DNA of 42,687 bases from Rhizobiaceae bacterium. GTDB lineage: Bacteria; Pseudomonadota; Alphaproteobacteria; Rhizobiales; Rhizobiaceae. Shown here piece after piece: positions 1 through 8,764 of this stretch. How positions within the stretch are numbered: the first letter of the stretch is position 1; the number at the start of each line of letters is the position of its first letter. Under the pieces are notes generated by a model, which ran no database searches, was not told where the DNA came from, and saw only the letters and a program-made list of their open reading frames with translations. A program made the translations under genes and the position numbers. The stretch spans positions 1-42,687 of the forward strand of contig JAMLJD010000035.1 in assembly GCA_023953775.1 (NCBI GenBank), written 5' to 3'.

Positions 1-1112
1 CGCAGTATCAGCTTGGCCCGGTCGGCACCCGCGCCCACGTGCAGGTCTGCGGCACCACTCCGTGTATGCTGCGCGGTTCCGAGGCGCTGATGGATGTCTG
101 CCGCTCGAAGATCCATCCCGAGCAGTTCCACACCAACGAGGCCGGTACGCTGTCCTGGGAGGAGGTCGAGTGCCAGGGCGCCTGCGTGAACGCGCCGATG
201 GTGATGATCTTCAAGGACACCTACGAGGACCTGACGCCGGAGCGGCTCGAGGAGATCATCGACGCCTTCGAGAAGGGCAAGGGCAAGTCGATCGAGCCGG
301 GTCCGCAGAACGGCCGGATCTATTCCGCACCGATCAGCGGCCTGACGTCGCTGACCGACGAAAAGGCCGTCAGCAAGGCTGCGCGTGCCAGGGAGGCGAA
401 GGCGTCCGCTGCCGGATCCGCGGCTAAGGGCGATCAGGTTCCACCGTCCAAGGCCGCGAAGCCGAAGACGGATACCGTGGAAACCAGTCCGGCGATCAAG
501 TCGCCTTCTCGCAAGAAGGCGAGCGCCAACGGTGAAAAGGCGGCGAGCGTCAGCGCACCGCGCGAGAACAAGGCCGCGGCAGAGACTGCGACGGTCGGAG
601 GCGAGCCACGGCATCACGCGCGTCCCGCGTCGAGAGCCAATCCGGGCAAGAAATCGCCCGACTCGGCACCCGAACCGAAGAAGGCGAGAAGCACTACCGT
701 CGCCTTGGCGGAGACAGCGAAGGCGGTCGAGCGGCCGAAATCGGCACGCGCGAAACCCGCTGCCGGCAAGGTCAATCCGACCATGGCTCTGGCACGCACC
801 GCAAAGGGCGAGGCCAAGCCGGCCGCGCCGTCCGATGCCAATCGCCCCTCGGGCATGAAGAAACCGGCGAAACCAGATGATCTGAAAATGATTTCAGGCG
901 TCGGCCCGAAGATCGAGAAGACCCTGAACGAGCTTGGCATCTACACCTTTGCCCAGGTCGCGGCCTGGAAGAAGGCCGAGCGCGAGTGGGTTGACGGCTA
1001 TCTCAGGTTCCACGGGCGCATCGAGCGTGACGACTGGGTGAAGCAGGCCAAGGCGCTCGCCAAGGGTGGCCGCGACGAATACGTCAAGGTCTTCGGCAAG
1101 GAGCCACGCTGA
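1..1112 (+). CDS. nuoE: NADH-quinone oxidoreductase subunit E with C-terminal HhH tail (5' end missing)
   Basis: This is the 24-kDa-type subunit of complex I, which binds the 2Fe-2S cluster N1a next to the NADH site in the cytoplasmic arm. The window starts inside the gene. The frame is open from base 3 and reads into the typical GTRAHVQVCGTTPC stretch, so the GTG at 39 is internal. The four cluster cysteines are visible as CGTTPC and, some 40 residues later, CQGAC. The thioredoxin-like fold should end near base 340. After it comes a linker of about 170 residues rich in Ala, Lys, Pro and Ser, then a helix-hairpin-helix module of about 65 residues (about 868-1090) beginning DDLKMISGVGPKIEKTL. 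Such tails are known in rhizobial NuoE proteins; their function is not established. The stop overlaps the next start by one base (TGATG). Confidence 0.96.
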   Translation, partial: QYQLGPVGTRAHVQVCGTTPCMLRGSEALMDVCRSKIHPEQFHTNEAGTLSWEEVECQGACVNAPMVMIFKDTYEDLTPERLEEIIDAFEKGKGKSIEPGPQNGRIYSAPISGLTSLTDEKAVSKAARAREAKASAAGSAAKGDQVPPSKAAKPKTDTVETSPAIKSPSRKKASANGEKAASVSAPRENKAAAETATVGGEPRHHARPASRANPGKKSPDSAPEPKKARSTTVALAETAKAVERPKSARAKPAAGKVNPTMALARTAKGEAKPAAPSDANRPSGMKKPAKPDDLKMISGVGPKIEKTLNELGIYTFAQVAAWKKAEREWVDGYLRFHGRIERDDWVKQAKALAKGGRDEYVKVFGKEPR

Positions 1113-1369
1113 TGGCGCACGGGAACACCGGTCACATTGCGGAATGCGGCGGCCTGGCCTCGGCCTGCGGGCGGACCAGTGCCGTTGCGATTGCGGCGGC
1201 GTTCCTGGCCTTGTGTGCCGCCGCGTGGACAACCGGAAGCAGCGACTGGCTGAAGGTCATGGCCGTCGCGGCGTTTTTCCTCGCCGTGAACGGCATCATG
1301 GCAATGATCGCCCCGCGTCTCGGCGGCGGCACGTCCTGTTCAACGACGGAGCGGCGCGATGCTCGCTGA
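1112..1369 (+). CDS. Small membrane protein between nuoE and nuoF
   Basis: An 85-residue protein of unknown function. Its ATG overlaps the nuoE stop (TGATG) and its last 11 bases overlap the start of nuoF, so translation is probably coupled to both. After a short polar N-terminus with two cysteines there are two hydrophobic stretches, roughly residues 22-40 and 46-66, separated by a short polar loop, so it is predicted to be a two-helix inner-membrane protein. The tail is short, polar and Ser/Thr/Arg-rich. I do not recognise a named family. Its place inside the complex I operon suggests an assembly factor or accessory subunit, but this is inferred only from position and coupling. Confidence 0.75.
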   Translation: MAHGNTGHIAECGGLASACGRTSAVAIAAAFLALCAAAWTTGSSDWLKVMAVAAFFLAVNGIMAMIAPRLGGGTSCSTTERRDAR

Positions 1370-2660
1370 CAAGGATCGTATCTTCACCAATATTTACGGC
1401 CAGTTCGATCGCTCGCTGAAAGGCGCGATGAAGCGCGGCCACTGGGACGGTACCAAGGCGATCATCGCCAAGGGCCGCGACTGGATCATCAACGAGATGA
1501 AGGCCTCGGGGCTGCGCGGCCGCGGCGGCGCGGGCTTCCCGACCGGCCTCAAATGGTCGTTCATGCCGAAGCAGAGCGACCGTCCCTGTTACCTGGTCGT
1601 CAACGCGGACGAATCCGAACCGGGCACCTGCAAGGATCGCGAAATCCTGCGCCACGACCCGCACACGCTGGTCGAGGGCTGCCTGATCGCCGGCTTCGCG
1701 ATGGGCGCGCACGCCGCATATATCTATGTGCGCGGCGAGTTTATCCGTGAGCGCGAGGCGCTGCAGCGTGCGGTCGACGAGGCCTATGAAGCCAAGCTGA
1801 TCGGCAAGGGTAACAAGAACGGCTGGGACTTCGACATCATCGTCCACCACGGCGCGGGCGCCTATATCTGCGGTGAAGAAACGGCGCTGCTCGAAAGCCT
1901 GGAAGGCAAGAAGGGCCAGCCGCGCCTGAAGCCGCCTTTCCCGGCCAATGTCGGGCTCTATGGCTGCCCGACGACGGTCAACAACGTCGAGTCGATCGCC
2001 GTCGCGCCGACCATCCTGCGCCGCGGCGCGGGCTGGTTCTCATCATTCGGCCGGCCGAACAATGTCGGCACCAAGCTGTTCTGCATTTCCGGCCACGTCG
2101 AGACCCCGTGCACGGTCGAGGAGGAGATGTCGATCCCCTTCCGCGACCTGATCGAAACGCATTGCGGCGGCGTTCGCGGCGGCTGGGACAACCTGCTGGC
2201 GGTCATTCCCGGCGGCTCCTCGGTGCCGCTGGTGCCGGCGGACCAGATCATCGACTGCCCGATGGATTTCGATGCGCTGCGCGACCTCAAGTCCGGCCTC
2301 GGAACGGCTGCCGTGATCGTCATGGACAAGTCGACCGACATCGTGAAGGCCATCGCGCGGCTCTCCTATTTCTACAAGCACGAGAGCTGCGGCCAGTGTA
2401 CGCCGTGCCGCGAGGGCACGGGCTGGATGTGGCGCGTCATGGAGCGGCTGGTCGTAGGCCAGGCGCAGAAGCGCGAGATTGACATGCTGCTCGACGTCAC
2501 CAAGCAGGTCGAGGGCCACACGATCTGTGCGCTGGGCGACGCCGCCGCCTGGCCGATCCAGGGGCTCATCCGGCATTTCCGGCCGGAGATCGAGCGCCGC
2601 ATCGACGAATTCACCCGCAACGCGCACCAGGCCGAGCCTGTGTTGGTGGCTGCGGAATAA
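1359..2660 (+). CDS. nuoF: NADH-quinone oxidoreductase subunit F (NADH/FMN-binding)
   Basis: The 51-kDa-type subunit oxidises NADH, passes electrons to FMN and then to the 4Fe-4S cluster N3. At 433 residues it has normal length. The glycine-rich FMN/NADH signature [10 protein letters not shown] begins at residue 54. The second conserved block [13 protein letters not shown] is near residue 171. Cluster N3 ligands are Cys344, Cys347 and Cys350 in [12 protein letters not shown] plus Cys390 in HTICALGD. The ATG at 1359 lies inside the end of the preceding small gene, which fits coupled translation. About 80 bp separate its stop from the next, decayed gene. Confidence 0.98.
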   Translation: MLADKDRIFTNIYGQFDRSLKGAMKRGHWDGTKAIIAKGRDWIINEMKASGLRGRGGAGFPTGLKWSFMPKQSDRPCYLVVNADESEPGTCKDREILRHDPHTLVEGCLIAGFAMGAHAAYIYVRGEFIREREALQRAVDEAYEAKLIGKGNKNGWDFDIIVHHGAGAYICGEETALLESLEGKKGQPRLKPPFPANVGLYGCPTTVNNVESIAVAPTILRRGAGWFSSFGRPNNVGTKLFCISGHVETPCTVEEEMSIPFRDLIETHCGGVRGGWDNLLAVIPGGSSVPLVPADQIIDCPMDFDALRDLKSGLGTAAVIVMDKSTDIVKAIARLSYFYKHESCGQCTPCREGTGWMWRVMERLVVGQAQKREIDMLLDVTKQVEGHTICALGDAAAWPIQGLIRHFRPEIERRIDEFTRNAHQAEPVLVAAE

Positions 2661-2742
2661 CAATCACGGCGGCCGCCAAGAGCCGCCACCGGGAAGGACG
2701 CCGCAAGGCCGGAGTGAGCACGGAGCGACGAGGATAACCGAC

Positions 2743-3488
2743 ATGTCGACACTGCCGATACCCGACTTGAAGCTGCCCGCAATGAAGGACGTCGAGGATC
2801 ATCTCGACCAGATGAACCGGGCCTATGCGATGATGACGCCGAAGGAGATTGCCGGCACGTTCAACCTGATGGCGCATCCGATGGCGGGTGCCGCCGCGAT
2901 GTCGGCGCTTGGCCTCGGTGTTGCCAGCCAGGCATTCGGCATGTGGATGGGCGCGATAGCGGGCGCGGCCGAGAGACGTCGATGCGCAATCTGGGAAGAT
3001 GCCGGCGTGCCCGAATGGCGCCGAAGACGGACGGCGAAGGTCGAAGCCTGCGGCGACCGTGACGCCGATCTCTGCCGGCAGGAAGGCTCGCGCCGGCGCC
3101 AGGACGATCGCCGCCGATGCGGAGATCGTCGCGCGTCAGGTCGTCGAGGTCGCCACTGAAACCGCGGGCAAGATGGCCGGCGATGCCGCCAGGACAGTCG
3201 CCACGGTCGTCGAGGCGACCGCCGCGACCACTGACATCATGCCCGGGAGGATTTCCATCGTCCTCCGCTGGTCGAGAAGCCGGCGACGCCGGACGACCTG
3301 AAGCGGATTTCGGGCGTGGGGCCGAAGCTGGAAAGCGTGCTCAACGGTCTTGGCGTGTGGACATTCGCGCAGATCGCGGCATGGAAGCCGGAAGAGGTGG
3401 CCTGGGTCGACGACTATCTGTCGTTCAAGGGCGTATCGCGCGGGATGGTTGGATCGAGCAGTCCGGCAAGCTGGTCTCGGGGAGCTGA
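2743..3488 (+). pseudogene. Frameshifted phasin-like/helix-hairpin-helix protein between nuoF and nuoG
   Basis: The ATG at 2743 opens a frame whose first ~75 residues (MSTLPIPDLKLPAMKDVEDH, then a long amphipathic helix with MMTPKEIAGTFNLMAHP) look like an intact phasin-like N-terminus. Similarity then jumps between frames. The frame of base 2999 carries an Ala/Val-rich helix up to about 3243. The starting frame returns with EKPATPDDLKRISGVGPKLE and the HhH core. From about 3435 the third frame supplies RIARDGWIEQSGKL and a natural stop at 3488. At least three indels are needed to join these pieces. The HhH part resembles the NuoE tail upstream. Related intact proteins occur at this place in mesorhizobial nuo operons (from memory). 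The neighbours are intact, so decay is more likely than poor sequence, but clustered sequencing errors are not excluded. Confidence 0.72.
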
Positions 3489-3573
3489 CGGGCGAACGGT
3501 ATCGAAACGCCGGCACCTCGTGGCCGGGCTGGAGTAAGCAGGAACAGGCGGGGACGCGACCGAAAAGGGCACG

Positions 3574-3828
3574 ATGGACCGGGGCGAGCCGGAACACAGG
3601 GAGTGGCTGCGGCGCAACGGACCGCTGATTGCCGCGATCGCGGCAATAGTGGCATTCGCGGTGATCAGGATGGCCGGGCATCCCGCCACGACAGCCGCAC
3701 TCGTCGCGGGCATCATGTTCGGGTTCGCGATGGTGATCGTGAAGGTGAGGGAATGGTTCGGCGTTAAGGTCGGCGTGACGATTCTTTTCGGTCTTGCAGC
3801 CATGACCTGGCTGATAGGCCGGGATTGA
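3574..3828 (+). CDS. Small membrane protein upstream of nuoG
   Basis: An 84-residue protein of unknown function. A charged N-terminus (MDRGEPEHREWLRRNG) is followed by hydrophobic stretches at about residues 17-34, 38-56 and 64-81, giving two or three predicted inner-membrane helices. It lies about 85 bp after the decayed HhH gene and about 50 bp before nuoG, on the same strand. Codon use and GC match the flanking nuo genes. It might be an accessory factor of complex I or simply a passenger. I see no catalytic or metal-binding motif. Confidence 0.65.
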   Translation: MDRGEPEHREWLRRNGPLIAAIAAIVAFAVIRMAGHPATTAALVAGIMFGFAMVIVKVREWFGVKVGVTILFGLAAMTWLIGRD

Positions 3829-3879
3829 TACAGGAACATTGGCGGCGACATCACAGTCGCCGGAAGCTGGAAGAATGAA

Positions 3880-5961
3880 ATGGCGAAGCTGAAAGTCGAC
3901 GGCAGGGAGATCGAGGTACCCGATCACTATACGCTGCTGCAGGCCGCGGAAGAGGCCGGCGCGGAAGTGCCGCGCTTCTGTTTCCACGAGCGCCTGTCGA
4001 TAGCCGGCAACTGCCGCATGTGCCTGGTCGAGGTGAAGGGCGGACCGCCCAAGCCGGCCGCGTCCTGCGCAATGGGCGTGCGCGACCTGCGTCCGGGCCC
4101 CAATGGCGAGGCGCCCGAGATCTTCACCAACACGCCGATGGTCAAGAAGGCCCGCGAAGGCGTGATGGAGTTCCTGCTGATCAACCATCCGCTCGACTGC
4201 CCGATCTGCGACCAGGGCGGCGAGTGCGACCTGCAGGACCAGGCGATGGCCTTCGGCGTCGACGCCTCGCGCTACCACGAGAACAAGCGCGCGGTGGACG
4301 ACAAGTATATCGGCCCGCTGGTCAAGACGATCATGACGCGCTGCATCCATTGCACGCGCTGTGTCCGCTTCACCACCGAGGTCGCCGGCATCTCGGAACT
4401 TGGCCTGATAGGTCGCGGCGAAGATGCCGAGATCACCACCTATCTCGAAAAGGCGATGACTTCGGAATTGCAGGGCAATGTGATCGACCTGTGCCCGGTC
4501 GGCGCCTTGACCTCGAAGCCCTATGCCTTCCAGGCGCGGCCCTGGGAGCTGACCAAGACCGAATCGATCGACGTCATGGACGCGGTCGGTTCCGCGATCC
4601 GCGTCGACACGCGCGGCCGCGAGGTCATGCGCATCCTTCCGCGCGTCAACGAGGCGGTGAACGAGGAGTGGATCTCCGACAAGACCCGCTTCATATGGGA
4701 CGGCCTGCGGTCGCAGCGCCTCGACCAGCCCTATGTCCGCAAGGGCAAGCGCCTGGTGCCGGCAAGCTGGGGCGAGGCTTTTGCCGCGATTACGGCTGCG
4801 GTGGCGAAGACCTCGGGCGACCGTATCGGTGCCATCGCCGGCGACCTCGCCGCGGTCGAGGAGATGTATGCGCTCAAGCTGCTGATGCAGTCGCTCGGCA
4901 GCGACAACATCGACTGTCGGCAGGACGGTGCGGCGATCGATCCCGCCGCCGGCCGCGCCGGCTACCTGTTCAACCCGACCATCGAAGGCATCGAGCAGGC
5001 CGACGCGCTGCTGATCATCGGCGCCAATCCGCGCTTCGAGGCCTCCGTGCTCAACGCCCGCATCCGCAAGCGCTGGCGCATCGGCGATTTCCCGGTCGGC
5101 GTCATCGGCGATGTCGGCGACCTGCGTTACGACTACGAGCTTCTGGGCTCGGGCGCCGACACGCTGAAAGAGATGGCCGGCGGCAAGGGCAAGTTCCTGT
5201 CGGTCATGAAGAAGGCCAAGCGGCCGATGATCATCGTCGGGCAGGGCGCCCTGGCGCGTTCCGACGGGGCGGCCATCCTGTCGCTCGCCGCGGAGGTCGC
5301 CGGTGCGGTCAAGGCGGTGACGACTGAGTGGAACGGCTTCGGCGTGCTCCACACCGCGGCCTCGCGCGTCGGCGGGCTGGACATAGGTTTCGTACCTGCA
5401 TCCGGTGGCAAGCCGGCTGCGGCGATGATGGGCGCGCTCGACGTGCTGTTCCTGCTCGGCGCCGACGAGTTCGACATGGCGAAGATCGGCGATGCCTTCA
5501 CCGTCTACATCGGTACGCATGGCGATGCCGGCGCGCATCGCGCCGACGTGATCCTGCCCGGCGCGGCCTATACGGAGAAGTCCGGCACCTACGTCAACAC
5601 CGAGGGCCGGGTGCAGATGACGAACCGCGCCGGCTTTGCACCGGGGCAGGCGCGTGAGGACTGGGCGATCCTGCGCGCGCTGTCCGACACGCTCGGGCAC
5701 AAACTGCCATTCGATTCGCTGACCCAGCTCCGCGCGAGGCTCTATGGCGAGTTCCCGCATCTGGCCGCCGTCGACGCGATCCAGACAGGCGAGGGCGGCG
5801 ACATCGCCAGGCTTGCGGGGCAGGGCGGACGGCTGAACAAGGCGGCATTCCAGTCGCCGGTGAAGGATTTCTACCTGACCAATCCGATCGCACGCGCTTC
5901 CGCGGTGATGGCCGAATGTTCCGCGCTCGCGCGCGGCGGGTTCAGGCAGGCGGCAGAATAG
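3880..5961 (+). CDS. nuoG: NADH-quinone oxidoreductase subunit G (iron-sulfur)
   Basis: The 75-kDa-type subunit carries the electron wire through the peripheral arm. Its N-terminal ferredoxin-like domain binds the 2Fe-2S cluster N1b through Cys34, Cys45, Cys48 and Cys63. Cluster N5 has the expected His ligand, His103, with Cys107, Cys110 and Cys116. Cluster N4 ligands are Cys155, Cys158, Cys161 and Cys205. The C-terminal part is a molybdopterin-oxidoreductase-like fold without the cofactor. At 693 residues it is the mitochondrial/alphaproteobacterial size and lacks the extra N7 cluster domain of longer NuoG proteins. A purine-rich stretch (GGAAGAATGAA) precedes the ATG. Confidence 0.98.
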   Translation: MAKLKVDGREIEVPDHYTLLQAAEEAGAEVPRFCFHERLSIAGNCRMCLVEVKGGPPKPAASCAMGVRDLRPGPNGEAPEIFTNTPMVKKAREGVMEFLLINHPLDCPICDQGGECDLQDQAMAFGVDASRYHENKRAVDDKYIGPLVKTIMTRCIHCTRCVRFTTEVAGISELGLIGRGEDAEITTYLEKAMTSELQGNVIDLCPVGALTSKPYAFQARPWELTKTESIDVMDAVGSAIRVDTRGREVMRILPRVNEAVNEEWISDKTRFIWDGLRSQRLDQPYVRKGKRLVPASWGEAFAAITAAVAKTSGDRIGAIAGDLAAVEEMYALKLLMQSLGSDNIDCRQDGAAIDPAAGRAGYLFNPTIEGIEQADALLIIGANPRFEASVLNARIRKRWRIGDFPVGVIGDVGDLRYDYELLGSGADTLKEMAGGKGKFLSVMKKAKRPMIIVGQGALARSDGAAILSLAAEVAGAVKAVTTEWNGFGVLHTAASRVGGLDIGFVPASGGKPAAAMMGALDVLFLLGADEFDMAKIGDAFTVYIGTHGDAGAHRADVILPGAAYTEKSGTYVNTEGRVQMTNRAGFAPGQAREDWAILRALSDTLGHKLPFDSLTQLRARLYGEFPHLAAVDAIQTGEGGDIARLAGQGGRLNKAAFQSPVKDFYLTNPIARASAVMAECSALARGGFRQAAE

Positions 5962-5971
5962 GAACGGACGA

Positions 5972-7015
5972 ATGGAAGCCTTTTTCCTCACCTATGTCTG
6001 GCCGGCGATCATCATCGTGGCCCAGTCGCTTCTGCTGCTGGTCGCTCTGCTGGTCTTCACCGCCTTCATCCTCTACGCCGACCGCAAGGTATGGGCGGCC
6101 GTCATGCTGCGCCGCGGCCCCAACGTCGTCGGCCCCTGGGGGCTGCTGCAGTCCTTTGCGGACCTCTTGAAGTTCGTCTTCAAGGAGCCGGTCATCCCGT
6201 CCGGCGCCAACAAAGGCGTCTTCCTGCTGGCACCCATCGTGTCGGCCGGCCTCGCGCTCGCCGCCTGGGCGGTGATCCCGCTCAACGAGGGCTGGGCGGT
6301 CGCCAACATCAATGTCGGCATCCTCTACGTCTTCGCCATCTCCTCGCTCGAGGTCTACGGCGTGATCATGGGCGGCTGGGCCTCGAACTCGAAATATCCG
6401 TTCCTAGGCGCGTTGCGTTCGGCCGCGCAGATGGTGTCATACGAGGTCTCGATCGGCTTCGTCATCGTCACCGTGCTGCTCGTTGCCGGTTCGCTCAACC
6501 TGACCGAGATCGTGCTGTCGCAGCGCGACGGGCTCGGCACCATGGCCGGCCTTCCCAATTCGATCCTCGACTGGCACTGGCTGGGCCTGTTCCCGATGTT
6601 CGTCGTGTTCTTCATCTCGGCGCTGGCCGAGACGAACCGGCCGCCCTTCGATCTGGTGGAGGCCGAATCGGAGCTCGTCGCCGGGCATATGATCGAATAT
6701 TCCTCGACGCCGTACCTCCTGTTCATGCTCGGCGAATACATCGCGATCCTTTTGATGTGCGCGCTGACCACGCTTCTGTTCCTCGGCGGCTGGCTGCCGC
6801 CGCTCGATATCGCGCCGCTGAACTGGATCCCGGGCGTCGTCTGGTTCGTCCTCAAGCTGTGCTTCGTCTTCTTCATGTTCGCCATGGTGAAGACCATCGT
6901 GCCGCGCTACCGCTATGACCAGTTGATGCGCCTCGGCTGGAAGGTGTTCCTGCCGCTTTCGCTGTTCATGGTCGTCGCGACCGCGGCGGTCCTGAAGTTC
7001 ACGGGGCTCGCCTGA
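5972..7015 (+). CDS. nuoH: NADH-quinone oxidoreductase subunit H
   Basis: A membrane subunit of 347 residues forming much of the quinone-binding cavity and the link from the peripheral arm to the proton pumps. About eight hydrophobic segments are visible. The conserved signatures [14 protein letters not shown] near residue 45 and [20 protein letters not shown] near residue 213 are intact; both belong to the quinone-site region and its acidic funnel. It begins ten bases after nuoG, and its stop overlaps the next small gene (TGATG). Confidence 0.98.
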   Translation: MEAFFLTYVWPAIIIVAQSLLLLVALLVFTAFILYADRKVWAAVMLRRGPNVVGPWGLLQSFADLLKFVFKEPVIPSGANKGVFLLAPIVSAGLALAAWAVIPLNEGWAVANINVGILYVFAISSLEVYGVIMGGWASNSKYPFLGALRSAAQMVSYEVSIGFVIVTVLLVAGSLNLTEIVLSQRDGLGTMAGLPNSILDWHWLGLFPMFVVFFISALAETNRPPFDLVEAESELVAGHMIEYSSTPYLLFMLGEYIAILLMCALTTLLFLGGWLPPLDIAPLNWIPGVVWFVLKLCFVFFMFAMVKTIVPRYRYDQLMRLGWKVFLPLSLFMVVATAAVLKFTGLA

Positions 7016-7206
7016 TGTCTGGAGGCCTGATCGGCGCGTTGATCGGACTGGTGATCGCCGTGGTGGATTTCGCCCTGCTGCGGATGCTGTCGGCGCGCGT
7101 CGAGCTGGACGATACGAAGCGCGTGCTGTCGGTGACGGGCATCGCGCAGCTCGTGCTGTTTCCCGTGGTCGGCTTTTTCGTCGGCCCTTACGTGTTTGGA
7201 GATTGA
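7015..7206 (+). CDS. Small two-helix membrane protein between nuoH and nuoI
   Basis: A 63-residue protein of unknown function. The ATG overlaps the nuoH stop by one base (TGATG), and nuoI begins three bases after its stop, so it is held inside the coupled translation unit. Residues 4-25 and 39-60 are hydrophobic, separated by a charged loop (RVELDDTKR), which predicts a helical hairpin in the inner membrane. No residues suggest catalysis or cofactor binding. An accessory or assembly role for complex I is plausible from position alone. A chance open frame is unlikely given the exact junctions. Confidence 0.72.
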   Translation: MSGGLIGALIGLVIAVVDFALLRMLSARVELDDTKRVLSVTGIAQLVLFPVVGFFVGPYVFGD

Positions 7207-7209
7207 TTG

Positions 7210-7701
7210 ATGTCGGCACTCGCACAGGCCGCAAAATCGCTGATCCTCGCCGAGTTCGTATCGGCCTTCTTTCTTGGCATGCGCCAGTTCTTCGCGCCGA
7301 AGGCGACGCTGAACTATCCACACGAGAAGGGCCCGGTCAGCCCGCGTTTTCGCGGTGAGCACGCCTTGCGCCGCTATCCCAACGGCGAGGAGCGTTGCAT
7401 CGCCTGCAAGCTGTGCGAGGCGATCTGCCCGGCGCAGGCGATCACCATCGAGGCCGGCCCGCGCCGCAACGACGGCACGCGCCGCACGGTGCGCTACGAC
7501 ATCGACATGGTGAAGTGCATTTATTGCGGTTTCTGCCAGGAAGCCTGCCCGGTCGACGCCATCGTCGAGGGGCCGAATTTCGAGTTCGCGACGGAGACCC
7601 GCGAGGAACTTTACTACGACAAGGACAAGCTGCTCGCCAACGGCGACCGCTGGGAGCGGGAACTGGCGCGCAACATCTCTTTGGACGCGCCGTATCGCTG
7701 A
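7210..7701 (+). CDS. nuoI: NADH-quinone oxidoreductase subunit I (2x 4Fe-4S)
   Basis: The TYKY-type subunit holds clusters N6a and N6b, which pass electrons towards N2 and quinone. Both ferredoxin motifs are complete: Cys63, Cys66, Cys69, Cys73 in [12 protein letters not shown] and Cys103, Cys106, Cys109, Cys113 in [12 protein letters not shown]. The length, 163 residues, is the usual size for alphaproteobacterial and mitochondrial forms. I chose the ATG at 7210 (MSALAQ) over a TTG one codon upstream. A 125-bp gap follows before nuoJ, the longest inside the second half of the operon. Confidence 0.98.
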   Translation: MSALAQAAKSLILAEFVSAFFLGMRQFFAPKATLNYPHEKGPVSPRFRGEHALRRYPNGEERCIACKLCEAICPAQAITIEAGPRRNDGTRRTVRYDIDMVKCIYCGFCQEACPVDAIVEGPNFEFATETREELYYDKDKLLANGDRWERELARNISLDAPYR

Positions 7702-7826
7702 TGCGGCAGTGGTGGACGGGCCGGATCGGCTCGTCTAAGAGACACGCGGCTTTGCGTGCCATCGGGCCGACGCAACCGCACTGAAGACCGGTCCTGGAGA
7801 CCGGGGACGTTGAACCGGGGGAACCC

Positions 7827-8447
7827 ATGCTGACAGGACTAGAGGCGGCGTTTTTCTATCTCTTCGCCTTCGTCGCCGTGGCGTCGGCCTTTATGGTCAT
7901 TGTCGCGCGCAACCCCGTGCATTCCGTCCTCTATCTGATCCTGACCTTCTTCAACGCGGCGGCGCTCTTCCTTCTGACCGGGGCCGAGTTCCTCGCGATG
8001 ATCCTGCTGGTGGTCTATGTCGGCGCGGTCGCGGTGCTGTTCCTGTTCGTCGTCATGATGCTCGACGTCGACTTCGCCGAACTGAAGAGCGGGGCCTTGC
8101 AATACGCGCCGATCGGCGCGCTGGTCGGTGTCATTCTGGCTGCTGAATTGGTCGTCGTGCTCGGCGGCTACGCCTTCGCGCCGGATCTCGCATCGACCGT
8201 CGCAATGCCGACGCCGCCGATTGCCGACCGGCACAATACGGCCGCGCTCGGCGACATTCTGTACACCGACTACATCCACCTGTTCCAGATCGCCGGCATG
8301 GTGCTCCTGGTCGCCATGATCGGGGCGATCGTGCTGACGCTGCGCCACAAGGAAGGCATCAAGCGCCAGTCGATCCCGGCGCAGGTCGCCCGCACCCCGA
8401 AGACGGCGATCGAGGTGCGCAAGGTCGAGACGGGGAAGGGCATCTGA
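7827..8447 (+). CDS. nuoJ: NADH-quinone oxidoreductase subunit J
   Basis: A membrane subunit of 206 residues with five predicted helices, part of the proton-translocation path next to NuoK and NuoA. The early part contains [15 protein letters not shown] and then a typical [15 protein letters not shown] helix, both hallmarks of NuoJ/ND6. The C-terminal tail is basic. A GGGGGAA ribosome-binding site lies just before the ATG. The stop overlaps the nuoK start (TGATG). The 125-bp leader upstream holds short inverted repeats but no recognised element. Confidence 0.97.
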   Translation: MLTGLEAAFFYLFAFVAVASAFMVIVARNPVHSVLYLILTFFNAAALFLLTGAEFLAMILLVVYVGAVAVLFLFVVMMLDVDFAELKSGALQYAPIGALVGVILAAELVVVLGGYAFAPDLASTVAMPTPPIADRHNTAALGDILYTDYIHLFQIAGMVLLVAMIGAIVLTLRHKEGIKRQSIPAQVARTPKTAIEVRKVETGKGI

Positions 8448-8755
8448 TGGAAGTCGGCATCGCACATTTTCTGACGCTTTCGGCGGTGCTCTTCACGCTC
8501 GGCGTGTTCGGCATCTTCCTGAACCGCAAGAACGTCATCGTCATCCTGATGTCGATCGAGCTGATCCTGCTGGCGGTGAACATCAACTTCGTCGCCTTTT
8601 CCGCAGCGCTCGGCGATCTGGTCGGCCAGGTCTTCGCGCTGTTCGTGCTGACCGTCGCGGCCGCGGAAGCCGCCATCGGCCTTGCGATCCTCGTGGTCTT
8701 CTTCCGCAATCGCGGCTCCATCGCGACCGAAGACGTCAGCATGATGAAGGGCTGA
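8447..8755 (+). CDS. nuoK: NADH-quinone oxidoreductase subunit K
   Basis: A 102-residue, three-helix membrane subunit homologous to ND4L. The second helix has the sequence [21 protein letters not shown] with the conserved membrane glutamate of the proton path, and the third helix begins with a second glutamate-bearing stretch ([11 protein letters not shown]). Length is exactly that of the family. It overlaps nuoJ by one base and ends nine bases before nuoL. Confidence 0.98.
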   Translation: MEVGIAHFLTLSAVLFTLGVFGIFLNRKNVIVILMSIELILLAVNINFVAFSAALGDLVGQVFALFVLTVAAAEAAIGLAILVVFFRNRGSIATEDVSMMKG

Positions 8756-8764
8756 GGCACCGTA

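Noticed and set aside
2743..3159. Reading the gene after nuoF as an intact 138-aa protein
   Set aside because: The frame turns into Arg-rich sequence after about residue 75, while the expected HhH domain appears in other frames just downstream, so frameshift is the better explanation.
3136..5991. Long open frame on the - strand opposite nuoG (about 950 codons)
   Set aside because: It lies antisense to a gene with all cluster ligands intact, has arginine/aspartate-rich composition typical of high-GC shadow frames, and shows no recognisable domain.
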